A stretch of 39,527 bases of DNA. Origin: Micavibrio sp. GTDB lineage: Bacteria > Pseudomonadota > Alphaproteobacteria > UBA9219. Location: NCBI GenBank assembly GCA_020718105.1, contig DYDA01000021.1, forward strand, positions 1-39,527, read 5' to 3'. The notes beneath the pieces are model-generated. The model worked only from the letters and a program-made list of their open reading frames with translations, made no database searches and was not told the origin of the DNA. Positions 8,870 through 17,711 of the stretch are shown here, piece by piece. The translations under genes and the position numbers were made by a program. Within the stretch, counting starts at the first letter, position 1. The number at the start of each line of letters is the position of its first letter.

Positions 8870-10644
8870 CGTTGCGCCGCCTGCCTTTGACATTGGTGAA
8901 CCGCATCGCAGCGGGCGAGGTGGTGGAGCGTCCCGCCGCTGCCGTGAAAGAGCTTGTTGAAAACGCGCTGGACGCTGGCGCGACATCGATTGACATTACG
9001 CTGCGCGAAGGCGGGCAGGCGCTTATCCGTGTGGCGGATAATGGCGCGGGCATGACGCGTGATGAGTTGACCTTGTGCATTGAGCGTCACGCGACGTCCA
9101 AGCTTCCTGATGAGGATCTGTGGAATATCCAAAGCTTTGGTTTTCGTGGCGAGGCTTTGCCTTCCATCGGCGCGGTGGCGCGGCTGAGCCTTACCAGCCG
9201 TGCACGCGGCGCTGATGAAGCGTGGCATATTGGCGTGGAGGGCGGTGAGGTTATGGCCGCCTCGCCTGCCGCATTGCCCGAAGGTACGGTTGTCGAGGTG
9301 CGCGATCTTTTCTTTGCAACGCCTGCGCGGCTCAAGTTTCTAAAAGCGCCGCGCACCGAAGCCGAAGCGGCGCGAGAGATGATTGAGAAAATCGCGATGG
9401 CGCATGAGGACGTGGCCATCACGCTGACCGAAGATGACCGCCGCCCCGTGCGCTATGGCGCTTCGCCCGCGCTTCTTTCCGTGCCGGAAAAGCGGCGTGA
9501 GCGTTTGATCGCCGTTTTGGGTGATGCGTTTATGGACAACGCCGCGTCGTTGGATTTTGAGCGCGATGGCTTGCGTCTTTCCGGCTACGCGGGGTTGCCG
9601 ACATGGCATCGCCCGACAACGCGCCATCAGTATTTGTTCGTCAATGGCCGCCCCGTGCGCGATAAGGTTTTGATGGGCGCGGTGCGCGGCGCGTATGGCG
9701 ATCTGCTCCCCAGTGGGCGGCATCCGGCGGTTGTTTTGTTTTTGGATGTGCCTGCGCGTGAGGTGGACGTGAACGTGCATCCCACGAAGGCAGAAGTACG
9801 CTTTCGTGATAGCGGGCGCGTGCGCGGCCTTATCGTCACGGCTATCCGTCATGCGCTGGACGGGGCAGCGCAGTTTACGACCAGCGCGTTGACGCCCACC
9901 GCGATGACGATGATGCAGAGCGAGGCTGCGCCCGTGTTTTCCTATCGGCCCTCATCGCCGTCCACATCATCGTATCCAAGTGGTTTTACGGAACATATAC
10001 TGGATAATGCCATGCCACCGCAGGCAAGGACCACGCAAAGCGAAGCGCCGGTGTCTTCCTCGTTCGGGCGATTGGGCGCGGCGGTGGCTCAAACGCACGG
10101 CACGTTTATCATCGCGCAAACGGATGATGGGTTGATGATCGTCGATCAACACGCGGCGCATGAGCGCATCGTTTATGAAAAGATGAAGGTGGCGCTGGCA
10201 GCGGGCGGCGTGAAAAGCCAGATTCTCTTGATCCCCGACGTGGTAGAGCTTGGCGCGGGCGCGGCTTCGCGGTTACTTAGCGCGGCGCAGGATTTGGCGC
10301 GGCTTGGCCTTGTCATCGAAGGCTTTGGCGAGGGCGCGGTGCTGGTGCGCGAAACGCCTGCGCTGATCGGGCAACTGCCTGTTAAGGAACTGCTGGCCGA
10401 TTTGGCGGAGGAGCTGGCGGAAAACGAAACGTCGCGGGCTTTAGAAAAACGGATTGAGGCGCTGTGCGCCCGCATCGCGTGCCATGGTTCGGTCAGGGCG
10501 GGGCGTAAGCTGAACGTGGATGAGATGAACGCGCTGCTTCGCCAGATGGAGGAAACGCCCAACACGGGGCAATGCAACCATGGCCGCCCAACCTATGTTG
10601 AGTTGAAGCTCACCGACTTGCAGAAATTGTTTGATCGGCGGTAG
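8866..10644 (+). CDS. mutL: DNA mismatch repair protein MutL
   Basis: Couples MutS mismatch recognition to strand incision. 592 residues. N-terminal GHKL ATPase motifs: ELVENALDAGAT, DNGAGM, RHATSKL and FGFRGEALPSI. After a Ser/Thr/Pro linker (about 340-400), the C-terminal domain carries the endonuclease metal motif DQHAAHERIVYE (from about 427), ACHGSVRAG, and CNHGRP (near 570). This MutL should therefore nick DNA itself, as expected for bacteria lacking MutH. ATG overlaps the preceding stop as ATGA; a longer in-frame start at 8767 is rejected since MutL begins at RRLPLTLVNRIAAGEVVERP. Last gene of the ldcA operon, followed by a terminator. Confidence 0.97.
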   Translation: MTLRRLPLTLVNRIAAGEVVERPAAAVKELVENALDAGATSIDITLREGGQALIRVADNGAGMTRDELTLCIERHATSKLPDEDLWNIQSFGFRGEALPSIGAVARLSLTSRARGADEAWHIGVEGGEVMAASPAALPEGTVVEVRDLFFATPARLKFLKAPRTEAEAAREMIEKIAMAHEDVAITLTEDDRRPVRYGASPALLSVPEKRRERLIAVLGDAFMDNAASLDFERDGLRLSGYAGLPTWHRPTTRHQYLFVNGRPVRDKVLMGAVRGAYGDLLPSGRHPAVVLFLDVPAREVDVNVHPTKAEVRFRDSGRVRGLIVTAIRHALDGAAQFTTSALTPTAMTMMQSEAAPVFSYRPSSPSTSSYPSGFTEHILDNAMPPQARTTQSEAPVSSSFGRLGAAVAQTHGTFIIAQTDDGLMIVDQHAAHERIVYEKMKVALAAGGVKSQILLIPDVVELGAGAASRLLSAAQDLARLGLVIEGFGEGAVLVRETPALIGQLPVKELLADLAEELAENETSRALEKRIEALCARIACHGSVRAGRKLNVDEMNALLRQMEETPNTGQCNHGRPTYVELKLTDLQKLFDRR

Positions 10645-10686
10645 GGAAGAAGCGGGGGCTCACCTGTCTTCCCTTTGTTTTCTTTT
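10644..10686 (+). terminator. rho-independent terminator after mutL
   Basis: GGGAAGA (10644-10650) pairs with TCTTCCC (10667-10673), and is followed by TTTGTTTTCTTTT. The hairpin begins on the last base of the mutL stop codon. The 16-base loop is fairly long but the U-tract is good. Confidence 0.65.
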
Positions 10687-10710
10687 CCCAAGGAGTCACA
10701 CCCTTGTTGT

Positions 10711-11391
10711 TTAAGGGTGCGGCGCAGGAGCAAAAGCCTTGTCCCCCGTGGCAGAAGGCGCAATCGATCTTAACAGGGTAAATTTATTGATCGCCTCTTC
10801 AATAACTTTGACATCAATTTTATAGTTCTGTTTTTCGTTGCCTTGAAAGGGGCTCTCTTTGATTCGTTGCGCAAGCTGTTGATTGATGGCCGCAACCATT
10901 TGTTTTTTACGAAATTCGATGGCTTCGTTTTTTGTCGCCAAGGCTATGGGGCTGCCCGTGTTGGGATCCATCGCGACTTTGACGGCGGGGTTGCCGCTTT
11001 TTAGATCATTGAGGGTGACAGGTTTTTCAAAACTGACTTCATAAGGGCGAGGGTCTTCATCGCCTTGCAGTTTGATCATTGGCGTTGTGTAGCCATCGAT
11101 CATGGGATTGTTGTCTTTGTCTCTTAAAACGACGGGCTTGCCGTTTTTTATAACGGGCTCGCCTTTTTCATCCAACGCCACGGCAAAACGAACATAAAGG
11201 GCGTTTTCATCTTTTTCGATGGTCGCGGCGGGCGCTGCCAATTCCTCTGGAATCGCGATGATTTCGGGCTTTGGTTTTAGCGTCAGCGCTTCATCTGTTT
11301 CGGGGTCTTTGGCGCAAGCGGGCAGGGTCGCCGCAGCGGTTAGAAGCGCCGCGTATTGTATAAACTGACGGCGATTGAAGGGAATGGTCAT
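10711..11391 (-). CDS. Tat-type signal lipoprotein, unknown function
   Basis: 226 residues. The N-terminus MTIPFNRRQFIQYAALLTAA has a twin-arginine motif (NRRQF), and LPAC provides a lipobox with Cys near residue 25, so export by Tat and lipidation are predicted. The mature part is polar, with several KNGKPVVL/DKDNNPMI strands and a helical C-terminal part (KKQMVAAINQQLAQRI) ending in AFAPAPHP. The start at 11391 has GAGG six bases upstream; the TTG at 11403 is less likely. A hairpin CACCCTT-AAGGGTG surrounds the stop codon. It stands alone between mutL and aspS. No family recognised. Confidence 0.75.
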   Translation of the reverse strand: MTIPFNRRQFIQYAALLTAAATLPACAKDPETDEALTLKPKPEIIAIPEELAAPAATIEKDENALYVRFAVALDEKGEPVIKNGKPVVLRDKDNNPMIDGYTTPMIKLQGDEDPRPYEVSFEKPVTLNDLKSGNPAVKVAMDPNTGSPIALATKNEAIEFRKKQMVAAINQQLAQRIKESPFQGNEKQNYKIDVKVIEEAINKFTLLRSIAPSATGDKAFAPAPHP

Positions 11392-11573
11392 CAAAAACCT
11401 CAAAGAAAATCATTTGTTAAAAAGCGTCTTAGCCTAGGCAGTGTACACGAAAAACGCCCCTTTTTTCAACTTTGAAAGCATTAAAAGGCAGGCCTTTTGG
11501 CTCTTTAAGCATTGCTCTTGCTCGCGCCTCGTTATAAAAGCGTGCGTTAACCTTTTTTATTGGAGTTTTTACG

Positions 11574-13373
11574 ATGCATCCTTATCGCACGCACACCTGT
11601 GGTCAACTTCGCGCCGAACACGTCGGGCAGACGGTTCGTTTGTCGGGCTGGGTGAACCGCAAGCGCGATCACGGCGGCTTGCTGTTTATCGATTTGCGCG
11701 ATCACTATGGCATGACGCAGTGCGTGATCGATATGTCCAGCCCGCTTATGAACGTGGTGGAGCATGTGAAGAACGAAAGCGTCGTGACGGTGACGGGTAA
11801 GGTCGTTGCGCGTCCCGATGAGACGTTGAACGAAAGGCTGCCCACGGGCGCGGTAGAGCTGGATATCGCGGAGTTCGTGGTGCAAAGCGCAGCGGATCCT
11901 TTGCCGATGCAGGTGAATGCCGAGGCCGACACGGGCGAGGACGTGCGCTTGACGTATCGCTTCCTTGATCTGCGCCGCGAGAGTTTGCAACAAAATATGC
12001 GGTTGCGCTCGGACGTGATTGCCTCACTGCGTCGCCGGATGTGGGAGCAAGGCTTTCGCGAATATCAAACGCCGATCCTCACCTCGTCCTCGCCTGAAGG
12101 GGCGCGCGATTATCTGGTGCCAAGCCGCGTGCATCCCGGTAAGTTCTATGCGTTGCCGCAAGCGCCGCAGCAGTTCAAACAATTGCTGATGATTGCGGGC
12201 TATGATCGCTATTTCCAGATTGCGCCTTGCTTTCGCGATGAGGATGCGCGAGCGGATCGCAGCCCTGGCGAATTCTATCAGTTGGATTTTGAGATGAGCT
12301 ATGTCACGCAGGACGACGTGTTTAACACGATTGAGCCGGTTCTTCATGGCGTGTTTGACGAGTTTGGCGGCTTCCGCCGCGAGGCGAAGCCTGCCGTAGA
12401 TGGCATTCCTTTCTGCCGCATCGCGTATGATGAGGCGATGTTAAAGTATGGCTCGGACAAACCCGATTTGCGTAACCCGCTTGTGATTGTGGACGTGACA
12501 AGCGTGTTCAAGCGTGATGATGTTGAGTTCCGCGCCTTTCGCTCCACCATTGATGCGGGCGGCGTTGTTCGCGCCATTCGCGCCCCAAAGGTTTCCGATA
12601 AGCCGCGCAGCTTTTTTGACAAGCTGAACGATTGGGCGAAGGATATCGGCGCACCCGGCCTTGGCTATATCGTGTTTGAAAACGGCGCGGGGAAGGGGCC
12701 TATCGCCCGCTTTGTTGGCGAGGAAGCGCAAAAGGAATTGCGTGCGCTGACGGGCTGCGAGGATACCGACGCCGTGTTCTTCGTATGCGACAAACCCGCT
12801 ACCGCCGCGAAGATGGCGGGGCAGGCGAGAACAAAAATTGCGCAGGATATGGACATTATCGAGAAAAACGCGTTCCGCTTCTGCTGGATCGTGGACTTTC
12901 CGATGTTCGAGTATGATGAGGAACGCAAGAAGATTGACTTCTCGCACAATCCCTTCTCGATGCCGCAAGGCGGTCTAGAGGCTTTGGAAACGCAAGACCC
13001 GCTTACCATCAAGGCGTATCAGTACGATATTGTTTGCAATGGCATCGAGTTATCGTCAGGCGCGATCCGCAACCATTTGCCGGAAGTGATGTATAAGGCT
13101 TTCGCGATTGCGGGCTACTCCGCCGAAAATTTGGAAACGCGCTTTGGCGGGATGCTTTCCGCGTTGAAGCTGGGCGCGCCGCCGCATGGCGGCTCCGCCC
13201 CTGGTATTGATCGCATCGTGATGCTGCTGGCCGATGAGCCGAACATCCGTGAGATCATCGCCTTTCCGCTCAATCAGCAGGCGCAGGATTTGATGATGCA
13301 AGCGCCCAACGTGGTGGATGAAGATCGCCTACGCGAGCTCCATATCCGCCTGTCGCTGCCGGTGAAAAAATAG
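11574..13373 (+). CDS. aspS: aspartyl-tRNA synthetase
   Basis: Class II synthetase charging tRNA-Asp. 599 residues, full bacterial length with N-terminal OB-fold, GAD insertion domain and C-terminal catalytic parts. Motif 2 is [20 protein letters not shown] and motif 3 is [12 protein letters not shown]. The anticodon-binding domain reads [15 protein letters not shown]: His33 is at the place where E. coli has Leu. His there is associated with non-discriminating AspRS, which also makes Asp-tRNA-Asn for the GatCAB amidotransferase; this is inference, since tRNA-Asn enzymes are not in the window. GGAG lies nine bases before the ATG. The stop codon lies in the start of a heptanucleotide repeat array. 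Confidence 0.97.
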   Translation: MHPYRTHTCGQLRAEHVGQTVRLSGWVNRKRDHGGLLFIDLRDHYGMTQCVIDMSSPLMNVVEHVKNESVVTVTGKVVARPDETLNERLPTGAVELDIAEFVVQSAADPLPMQVNAEADTGEDVRLTYRFLDLRRESLQQNMRLRSDVIASLRRRMWEQGFREYQTPILTSSSPEGARDYLVPSRVHPGKFYALPQAPQQFKQLLMIAGYDRYFQIAPCFRDEDARADRSPGEFYQLDFEMSYVTQDDVFNTIEPVLHGVFDEFGGFRREAKPAVDGIPFCRIAYDEAMLKYGSDKPDLRNPLVIVDVTSVFKRDDVEFRAFRSTIDAGGVVRAIRAPKVSDKPRSFFDKLNDWAKDIGAPGLGYIVFENGAGKGPIARFVGEEAQKELRALTGCEDTDAVFFVCDKPATAAKMAGQARTKIAQDMDIIEKNAFRFCWIVDFPMFEYDEERKKIDFSHNPFSMPQGGLEALETQDPLTIKAYQYDIVCNGIELSSGAIRNHLPEVMYKAFAIAGYSAENLETRFGGMLSALKLGAPPHGGSAPGIDRIVMLLADEPNIREIIAFPLNQQAQDLMMQAPNVVDEDRLRELHIRLSLPVKK

Positions 13374-13399
13374 AGGTTAGAGGTTGGGGGTTAGAGACG
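13372..13399 (+). repeat. degenerate heptanucleotide array 1
   Basis: Four 7-base units read AGAGGTT, AGAGGTT, GGGGGTT, AGAGACG. The array begins inside the aspS stop codon. Similar arrays are at 13751-13783, 36361-36395 and 38585-38612. Confidence 0.7.
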
Positions 13400-13443
13400 A
13401 GGGAATGCGTGAAGCTTCGGCTTCGATGTCCTTGGCTCACAAT

Positions 13444-13539
13444 TGTACCCTACTGCGTCATCCCGCTGAAAAGCGGGATCCAGAGGCGCAGACGCTTACC
13501 ACTGGATCCGTTTTCGCGGGGATGACGCTAAAGGGTACA
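13444..13539. repeat. 96-bp palindromic element with TGTACCCT ends
   Basis: The ends TGTACCCT and AGGGTACA are perfect inverted repeats; inside them CGTCATCCCGC pairs with GCGGGGATGACG, and GGATCCA with TGGATCC. The CGTCATCCC(C)GC core is the same as in units at 34660-34748 and 36430-36459. Resembles a small non-autonomous element or REP-type palindrome. Confidence 0.8.
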
Positions 13540-13576
13540 GGAAGAAGAAGCTTTTATAGTCAAATCGGATAGTTTC

Positions 13577-13686
13577 CGTCATCGCGAGCGACTGCAAGGA
13601 GCGTGGCGATCCATCTCCTGAAGGGGCAGCAAGGTCGATGGTGAAAAGCGCAGGAGATGGATTGCTTCGCTGCGCTCGCAATGACG
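13577..13686. repeat. 110-bp palindromic element (GCGAGCG...ATCCATCTCC family)
   Basis: Outer arms CGTCATCGCGAGCG and CGCTCGCAATGACG pair, as do ATCCATCTCCTG and CAGGAGATGGAT. A half copy (44 bases, about three mismatches) in reverse orientation is at 36507-36550, and a 123-bp relative is at 38419-38541. Confidence 0.8.
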
Positions 13687-13750
13687 ATACAGGGAGTTAT
13701 GGAAATAAGTTGGTTTGATTATAAAAGAAACCTCTCTCCGTCATCCTTCT

Positions 13751-13783
13751 CTAACCCCTGAACTCTGAACTCCAACCTCTCCC
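13751..13783 (-). repeat. degenerate heptanucleotide array 2
   Basis: On the plus strand the units are CTAACCC, CTGAACT, CTGAACT, CCAACCT, then CTCCC. The array ends exactly at the stop codon of the minus-strand chemoreceptor gene. Read from that gene, the G-rich strand is downstream, as after aspS. Confidence 0.7.
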
Positions 13784-15286
13784 TTACGCCCGAACCTTTT
13801 CCAAGAACGTCTTGACCTTCTGGCTGAGAAGGCCGGATTGGTTGGTCAATTTATTGGCGGCCGCTTGCACTTGCGTTGAAATGGCGCCCGTTTCTTCGGC
13901 GGCGCGGCTGACGCCGCTGATCGTGCGTGATACATCACGTGTTCCCGTGGTGGCTTCGGCGATGTTGCGGGCAATTTCTTGCGTTGCCGTTCCTTGCTCC
14001 TCAATCGCGGCGGCGATGCGCGTTGAAACCTGATTAATCCCAACGATGGTTTCGCGAATCTTTTCAATTTCGCCCACGGCAATGCTTGTGGCTTGTTGAA
14101 CGCTGCCGATTTGATTGGTGATGTCTTCTGTCGCTTTGGCTGTTTGGGTCGCCAGCGATTTGACCTCGCTGGCCACAACGGCAAAGCCTTTGCCCGCTTC
14201 GCCCGCCCTTGCCGCTTCGATGGTCGCATTGAGCGCCAGCAAATTCGTCTGGCTGGCAATCTCGCCGATCAGGCTGATAACGCGGCCTATCTTCTCGGCG
14301 GTTTCGGCCAAATCGCGCACCGTCTTATTGGTCGTGTTGGCTTGTTCAACGGCTTTATGCGTGATGTCCGAGGATTCTGTCACCTGACGGCTAATCTCGC
14401 CAATGGAAGCCGTGAGCTCCTCTGTGGCCGTTGCAACCGTTTGCATGTTCGATGAGGTTTGCTCAGCCGCCGCCGCAACGGTTCCCGTCAGCTTGTTCGA
14501 CTCTTGCGATGTTGAAGCCAGCGTATCGGCGGACGCTTTAAGCTCATGGGCTGATGTTGTCACATCATCCACAACTATTTTGACGCTCTCTTCGAAATCT
14601 TTGGCGAGGGTTAGCATTTCCTCGCGCCGTTGTTTCATAGCGCTCAGCGTGATCCATGCCAGAAAGCCATAGGCCAGCGTCAGGCCTAAAAACGCGATGA
14701 GGATGTGATTCTTTTTGACGGCAGAGGTATCCGAAATCATCCCTTCATTTTGGTTGTTGATGCCCGCTTCAACCAACGTCACAAGGTTTTTAAGGTGATT
14801 AATAATTTGGGTTCGTTTGTCACGCGAGTCGTTGACGGTGCGATCCAGCGTGTCGTTGTATTGCGCCTTATCGATCAGACCAAAAACAGTCGTGCCCAAT
14901 TCGGTATATTTTTGAGTTTCTTTTTGAATGTCTTGCAGAACAAGAAGGCGATCAGGGGCTTCGTTGATTTTGGTGAGCCCCTCAATATGCTTAAGGAACT
15001 CCTCCGTTTTTGTTTTAAAAAGAGCCTGCTGCTTTTCTATTTCTGTTTTTTCATTCAAGGTCGGCGCGGCGCGTAAAATGGTTGCGATGTCGTTGACGAT
15101 CCCCATGCTTTCCATGATCAGGATGCTTTGTTTCACTTCGATGGCAATGATGTGTTCGGATGAGGCCAGAATGTTTGTAAAGCCTTGCCTTGCCGTCACC
15201 ACGATGACGATGCAGACCAAAAGAACCAGAACCTGCGGAATAAAAACTTTAAAAAGCAAGCTGCTTTGCGTCCACCAGCGAAACAT
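13784..15286 (-). CDS. methyl-accepting chemotaxis protein
   Basis: Inner-membrane chemoreceptor, 500 residues. TM1 is about residues 10-32 (VFIPQVLVLLVCIVIVV); a periplasmic four-helix-type ligand domain covers about 33-190; TM2 is HILIAFLGLTLAYGFLAWI. A short HAMP-like linker follows, with no clear full HAMP. The cytoplasmic coiled coil has the conserved tip [20 protein letters not shown]. Start ATG at 15286 (MFRWWTQ) has GGGAGA about five to six bases upstream; the GTG 30 bases earlier lacks one. There are no che genes nearby. It lies beside the pilus cluster, convergent with aspS, so a link with surface motility is possible but unproven. Ligand unknown. Confidence 0.92.
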   Translation of the reverse strand: MFRWWTQSSLLFKVFIPQVLVLLVCIVIVVTARQGFTNILASSEHIIAIEVKQSILIMESMGIVNDIATILRAAPTLNEKTEIEKQQALFKTKTEEFLKHIEGLTKINEAPDRLLVLQDIQKETQKYTELGTTVFGLIDKAQYNDTLDRTVNDSRDKRTQIINHLKNLVTLVEAGINNQNEGMISDTSAVKKNHILIAFLGLTLAYGFLAWITLSAMKQRREEMLTLAKDFEESVKIVVDDVTTSAHELKASADTLASTSQESNKLTGTVAAAAEQTSSNMQTVATATEELTASIGEISRQVTESSDITHKAVEQANTTNKTVRDLAETAEKIGRVISLIGEIASQTNLLALNATIEAARAGEAGKGFAVVASEVKSLATQTAKATEDITNQIGSVQQATSIAVGEIEKIRETIVGINQVSTRIAAAIEEQGTATQEIARNIAEATTGTRDVSRTISGVSRAAEETGAISTQVQAAANKLTNQSGLLSQKVKTFLEKVRA

Positions 15287-15518
15287 GAGATTCTCCCTTT
15301 TGTTGCTTGCCTTCACTTTTAATAAGTAGAACGATAAAAAAAGGTTACCGTATTAATATGATTGTATGTCTTATGCGTAATATAGATATGTAATAGTGGC
15401 GTATGCATTTTGGTTTTGATTGTCATAGCTGAGCTTGAATACATTTGTATTATTGCCCTCAATTGACGGGAACTCTCCCTTTGCGTTTTTGGTTAAAAAT
15501 GAGTATCAATCCCCTTCC

Positions 15519-16445
15519 ATGAGTGTCCTGTTTAATGCCCTTCACAAAGCGGCGCGTGATTACAGAAGCCAGAAAGCTCCTGTTCTTGTTCCGCTGTTGT
15601 CCTTGCATCCTGCTTTCTCATTACGAAAGCGGGTTCTGTTTTTTTCTGTTCTGGGGGCTCTTCTTTTCGGTGTCATAGGTATGCTTTCTCTTTCTGGCGG
15701 TGAGGTGGCCGTTGCGAAAGAGGGGGGCTTCAAACCGAACGTTGTCCCTGTGTCTTTACCGGTTAAGGCGAGCGTTCCTTTAAAAAATGCGCGGAAAATG
15801 CAAGAGGACGAGCCGCTTGGCATTGCCCTGTCCGAAGGCAGTCAATCTTCTGAAGTTCAGGATAAAACCGTTAGGGCGGCTCCAGCGCCTGTTGCAAAGA
15901 CGGGTGTGTTGATTGCCGTGACGAGGGCTGAAAAAAAGGTTGAAAACAGCGAGGATGAAGCGGGCGGCGACATGTTATCACGTGCGCGCAAAGCCGCGCA
16001 AAAAGGCGCTTGGGATACGGCGCTTAAGCTTTATAGCACGATTTTGAAAAAGGATCCGCATAACCAAGCGGCGCTGCAAGGTACGGTGGCTGTTCTCTCG
16101 CAGCGTGGTGGCGATGAGGATTTAGAGGCGTTGGACGCGTTGGCTGAAAAAGCCCCTTCGATGGCTTCGCTTCATGCGGCGCGCGCCCGCATTTTAGTGA
16201 GGCAAAAAGATACGATAGAGGCGCTGACCGCTTGGCAACAAGCCGTCGCGTTGGATCCCAAAAATAAAGACTATCGTTTGGGTTTGGCGATTTTAAATGA
16301 TAAGTTGGGGCGGCAGAGCGAAGCGCTCAAACTTTATCGCGCCATTCCCAAACCGTTGCCGCCTGAAGCGCAGCGTCGCTTGGATTATTTGGCATCGCAT
16401 GAGGCGTCATCGTCTATGGATAACGCGAGTGAGAGCGAAGAGTAA
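15519..16445 (+). CDS. MshN-like TPR protein of the pilus cluster
   Basis: 308 residues. It starts MSVLFNALHKAARDY, a motif typical of small cytoplasmic tails of pilus/secretion TPR and GspB-like proteins. One transmembrane segment (VLFFSVLGALLFGVIGML, about residues 39-58) is followed by a polar linker and a C-terminal TPR region (about 150-290: AQKGAWDTALKLYSTILKKD, LEALDALAEKAPSMASL, EALTAWQQAVALDPKN). The periplasmic TPRs may hold the secretin or pilus parts. The ATG at 15519 is chosen on the family N-terminus even though its Shine-Dalgarno is poor; a TTG at 15435 opens the longer frame. The ATPase gene follows nine bases downstream. Confidence 0.78.
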   Translation: MSVLFNALHKAARDYRSQKAPVLVPLLSLHPAFSLRKRVLFFSVLGALLFGVIGMLSLSGGEVAVAKEGGFKPNVVPVSLPVKASVPLKNARKMQEDEPLGIALSEGSQSSEVQDKTVRAAPAPVAKTGVLIAVTRAEKKVENSEDEAGGDMLSRARKAAQKGAWDTALKLYSTILKKDPHNQAALQGTVAVLSQRGGDEDLEALDALAEKAPSMASLHAARARILVRQKDTIEALTAWQQAVALDPKNKDYRLGLAILNDKLGRQSEALKLYRAIPKPLPPEAQRRLDYLASHEASSSMDNASESEE

Positions 16446-16453
16446 AAAGAGCC

Positions 16454-17341
16454 ATGCCTTTTTTATCGCATTTTGGCCTTGCCTCCTACCCCTTTGGGCT
16501 GACGCCTAACCCTGATCTTTATTATCCTTGGGTGGAAACGGAATCGCTTTTGGCAGCGCTTAAGTTTTCTATCACGCGTGGCGATGGCCTTTTAAAGATT
16601 GTGGGTGAGGTCGGCAGCGGTAAGACCCTTTTGTGTCGTTTGCTGTTGGACAGCTTAAACCAAATGCCGATTGATCTTGCTTATATCAACGCGCCCGTGG
16701 CGATCCGGCCTGAAGCGCTGCCTGCTTTGATCGCCCATGAATTCGGCGTGAAGCGCAAGGCGGGGCAAGACGAGGGGGAGGCGCTTCGCGCCTTTCTGTT
16801 GGCAAGGCATGCGCAGGGCCGTCGTTGTGTTCTGGTGATCGACGAGGCGCAGGCGCTGGGTGCGGCGGGGCTGGAGGTCGTGCGGCTTCTCTCAAATCTT
16901 GAGACGGAAACCGACAAGCTGTTGCAGATTGTTTTGTTCGGGCAGGCGGAGCTTGACCGGCTTTTGCATCAGAAGGCCTTGCGCCAGATTTTACAACGCA
17001 TCCATTTCAGCTTTATGACACGTCCGTTTCCGCGTGAGGTTGTGGATTCGTACATTCGTTTTCGCTTAGAACATTGCGCGGTGAAGGCGGGCAAGGGGCG
17101 GCACAAGAAAAGCGCTCTTGGCGTTTCCTTTGCGCCGCAGGCCACCGCGATGATTGCGAGTGCCAGTGGCGGCCTGCCGCGCCTTGTGAACGTCTTGGCC
17201 GATAAAGCCTTGCTGGCGGCCTATGCGCAGGGCGCGACGCTGATTGAGCCCGCGCACGTTCGCGCCGCGCGTCGCGAGACGCAGGGCCTTGCGTGGCCGT
17301 GGGGTTTGATTAGTAAATTCCTTCCATCACGGCGCCTGTGA
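16454..17341 (+). CDS. MshM/ExeA-like AAA ATPase
   Basis: 295 residues. Starts MPFLSHFGLASYPFGLTPNP, the usual ExeA/GspA/MshM opening. Walker A is GEVGSGKT (about residue 52-59), Walker B is CVLVIDEAQAL, and sensor-like sequence continues with LSNLETETDKLLQIVLFGQ and a C-terminal helical domain with GGLPRLVNVLADKALLAA. No transmembrane segment or peptidoglycan-binding domain, as in MshM rather than full ExeA. The family helps place the secretin in the envelope using ATP. It follows the TPR gene as in the msh order M-N (reversed here). Its 3' end overlaps the convergent small exported-protein gene by 32 bases. Confidence 0.9.
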   Translation: MPFLSHFGLASYPFGLTPNPDLYYPWVETESLLAALKFSITRGDGLLKIVGEVGSGKTLLCRLLLDSLNQMPIDLAYINAPVAIRPEALPALIAHEFGVKRKAGQDEGEALRAFLLARHAQGRRCVLVIDEAQALGAAGLEVVRLLSNLETETDKLLQIVLFGQAELDRLLHQKALRQILQRIHFSFMTRPFPREVVDSYIRFRLEHCAVKAGKGRHKKSALGVSFAPQATAMIASASGGLPRLVNVLADKALLAAYAQGATLIEPAHVRAARRETQGLAWPWGLISKFLPSRRL

Positions 17342-17711
17342 GAAGGTTGAGGCTTTGGTTGGGGCGGAGAATGACCTCGCGGGGTTCTTTCTCGCCTCTC
17401 ATGAGGATGGACAGGCGCACGCTTTCCGGCTCGACGCTTAAAATGTGAAGGTTGGGGCGATCCGTTTGCGGCGTCCACTTTTCGCCTTGCAGCCATACGA
17501 TCCATTGATCAGGCCCGACATAAACAAGGCTGCCGCAATGAAGAACATGCTTGGCTTGCGTGAGCAAAGTGGACCCTTCGCGGCGCAAGGCCGTTTCAAT
17601 TTGCCAGAGTTCTTGGGGTGAGTAAAACAGCGAGGTCGCTGCATCCTGCGCCTGAAGGGGGGTGGGGACGACAAGGATAAGCGCGGCAAGGAAAAGAACT
17701 TTTTTCCTCAT
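17310..17711 (-). CDS. MshK/PilP-like small exported protein
   Basis: 133 residues. Signal peptide MRKKVLFLAALILVVPTPLQAQ, likely cut after LQA. The mature part is a short beta-rich domain: HCGSLVYVGPDQWIVWLQG...RLSILMRGEKEPREVILRPNQSLNL. Position after the PilO/MshJ-like gene and this size match MshK, a PilP-related periplasmic link to the secretin. The ATG overlaps the preceding stop as ATGA. An ORF-wide start at 17747 would lie in the neighbour and is rejected. Last gene of the minus-strand pilus operon. Homology is inferred from position, size and signal, not from strong motifs. Confidence 0.7.
   Translation of the reverse strand: MRKKVLFLAALILVVPTPLQAQDAATSLFYSPQELWQIETALRREGSTLLTQAKHVLHCGSLVYVGPDQWIVWLQGEKWTPQTDRPNLHILSVEPESVRLSILMRGEKEPREVILRPNQSLNLLTGAVMEGIY

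Larger units (their letters stand above)
13374..13783. other. 410-bp gap made of repeats
   Basis: Between aspS and the convergent chemoreceptor gene there is no credible coding frame. The gap is filled in order by heptad array 1, a 96-bp inverted-repeat element, a 110-bp palindromic element and heptad array 2. Such hairpins could act as bidirectional transcript ends. Confidence 0.8.

Noticed and set aside
8288-9228. Long minus-strand open frames of 216-232 codons over the glycosyltransferase and mutL
   Set aside because: Antisense shadows of strongly conserved genes, with Arg-rich low-quality translations.
13384-13572. 62-codon frame after aspS
   Set aside because: Lies wholly in repeat DNA.
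13372-13783. CRISPR array between aspS and the chemoreceptor
   Set aside because: Repeats are palindromes and heptads, with no regular direct repeats plus spacers, and no cas genes.
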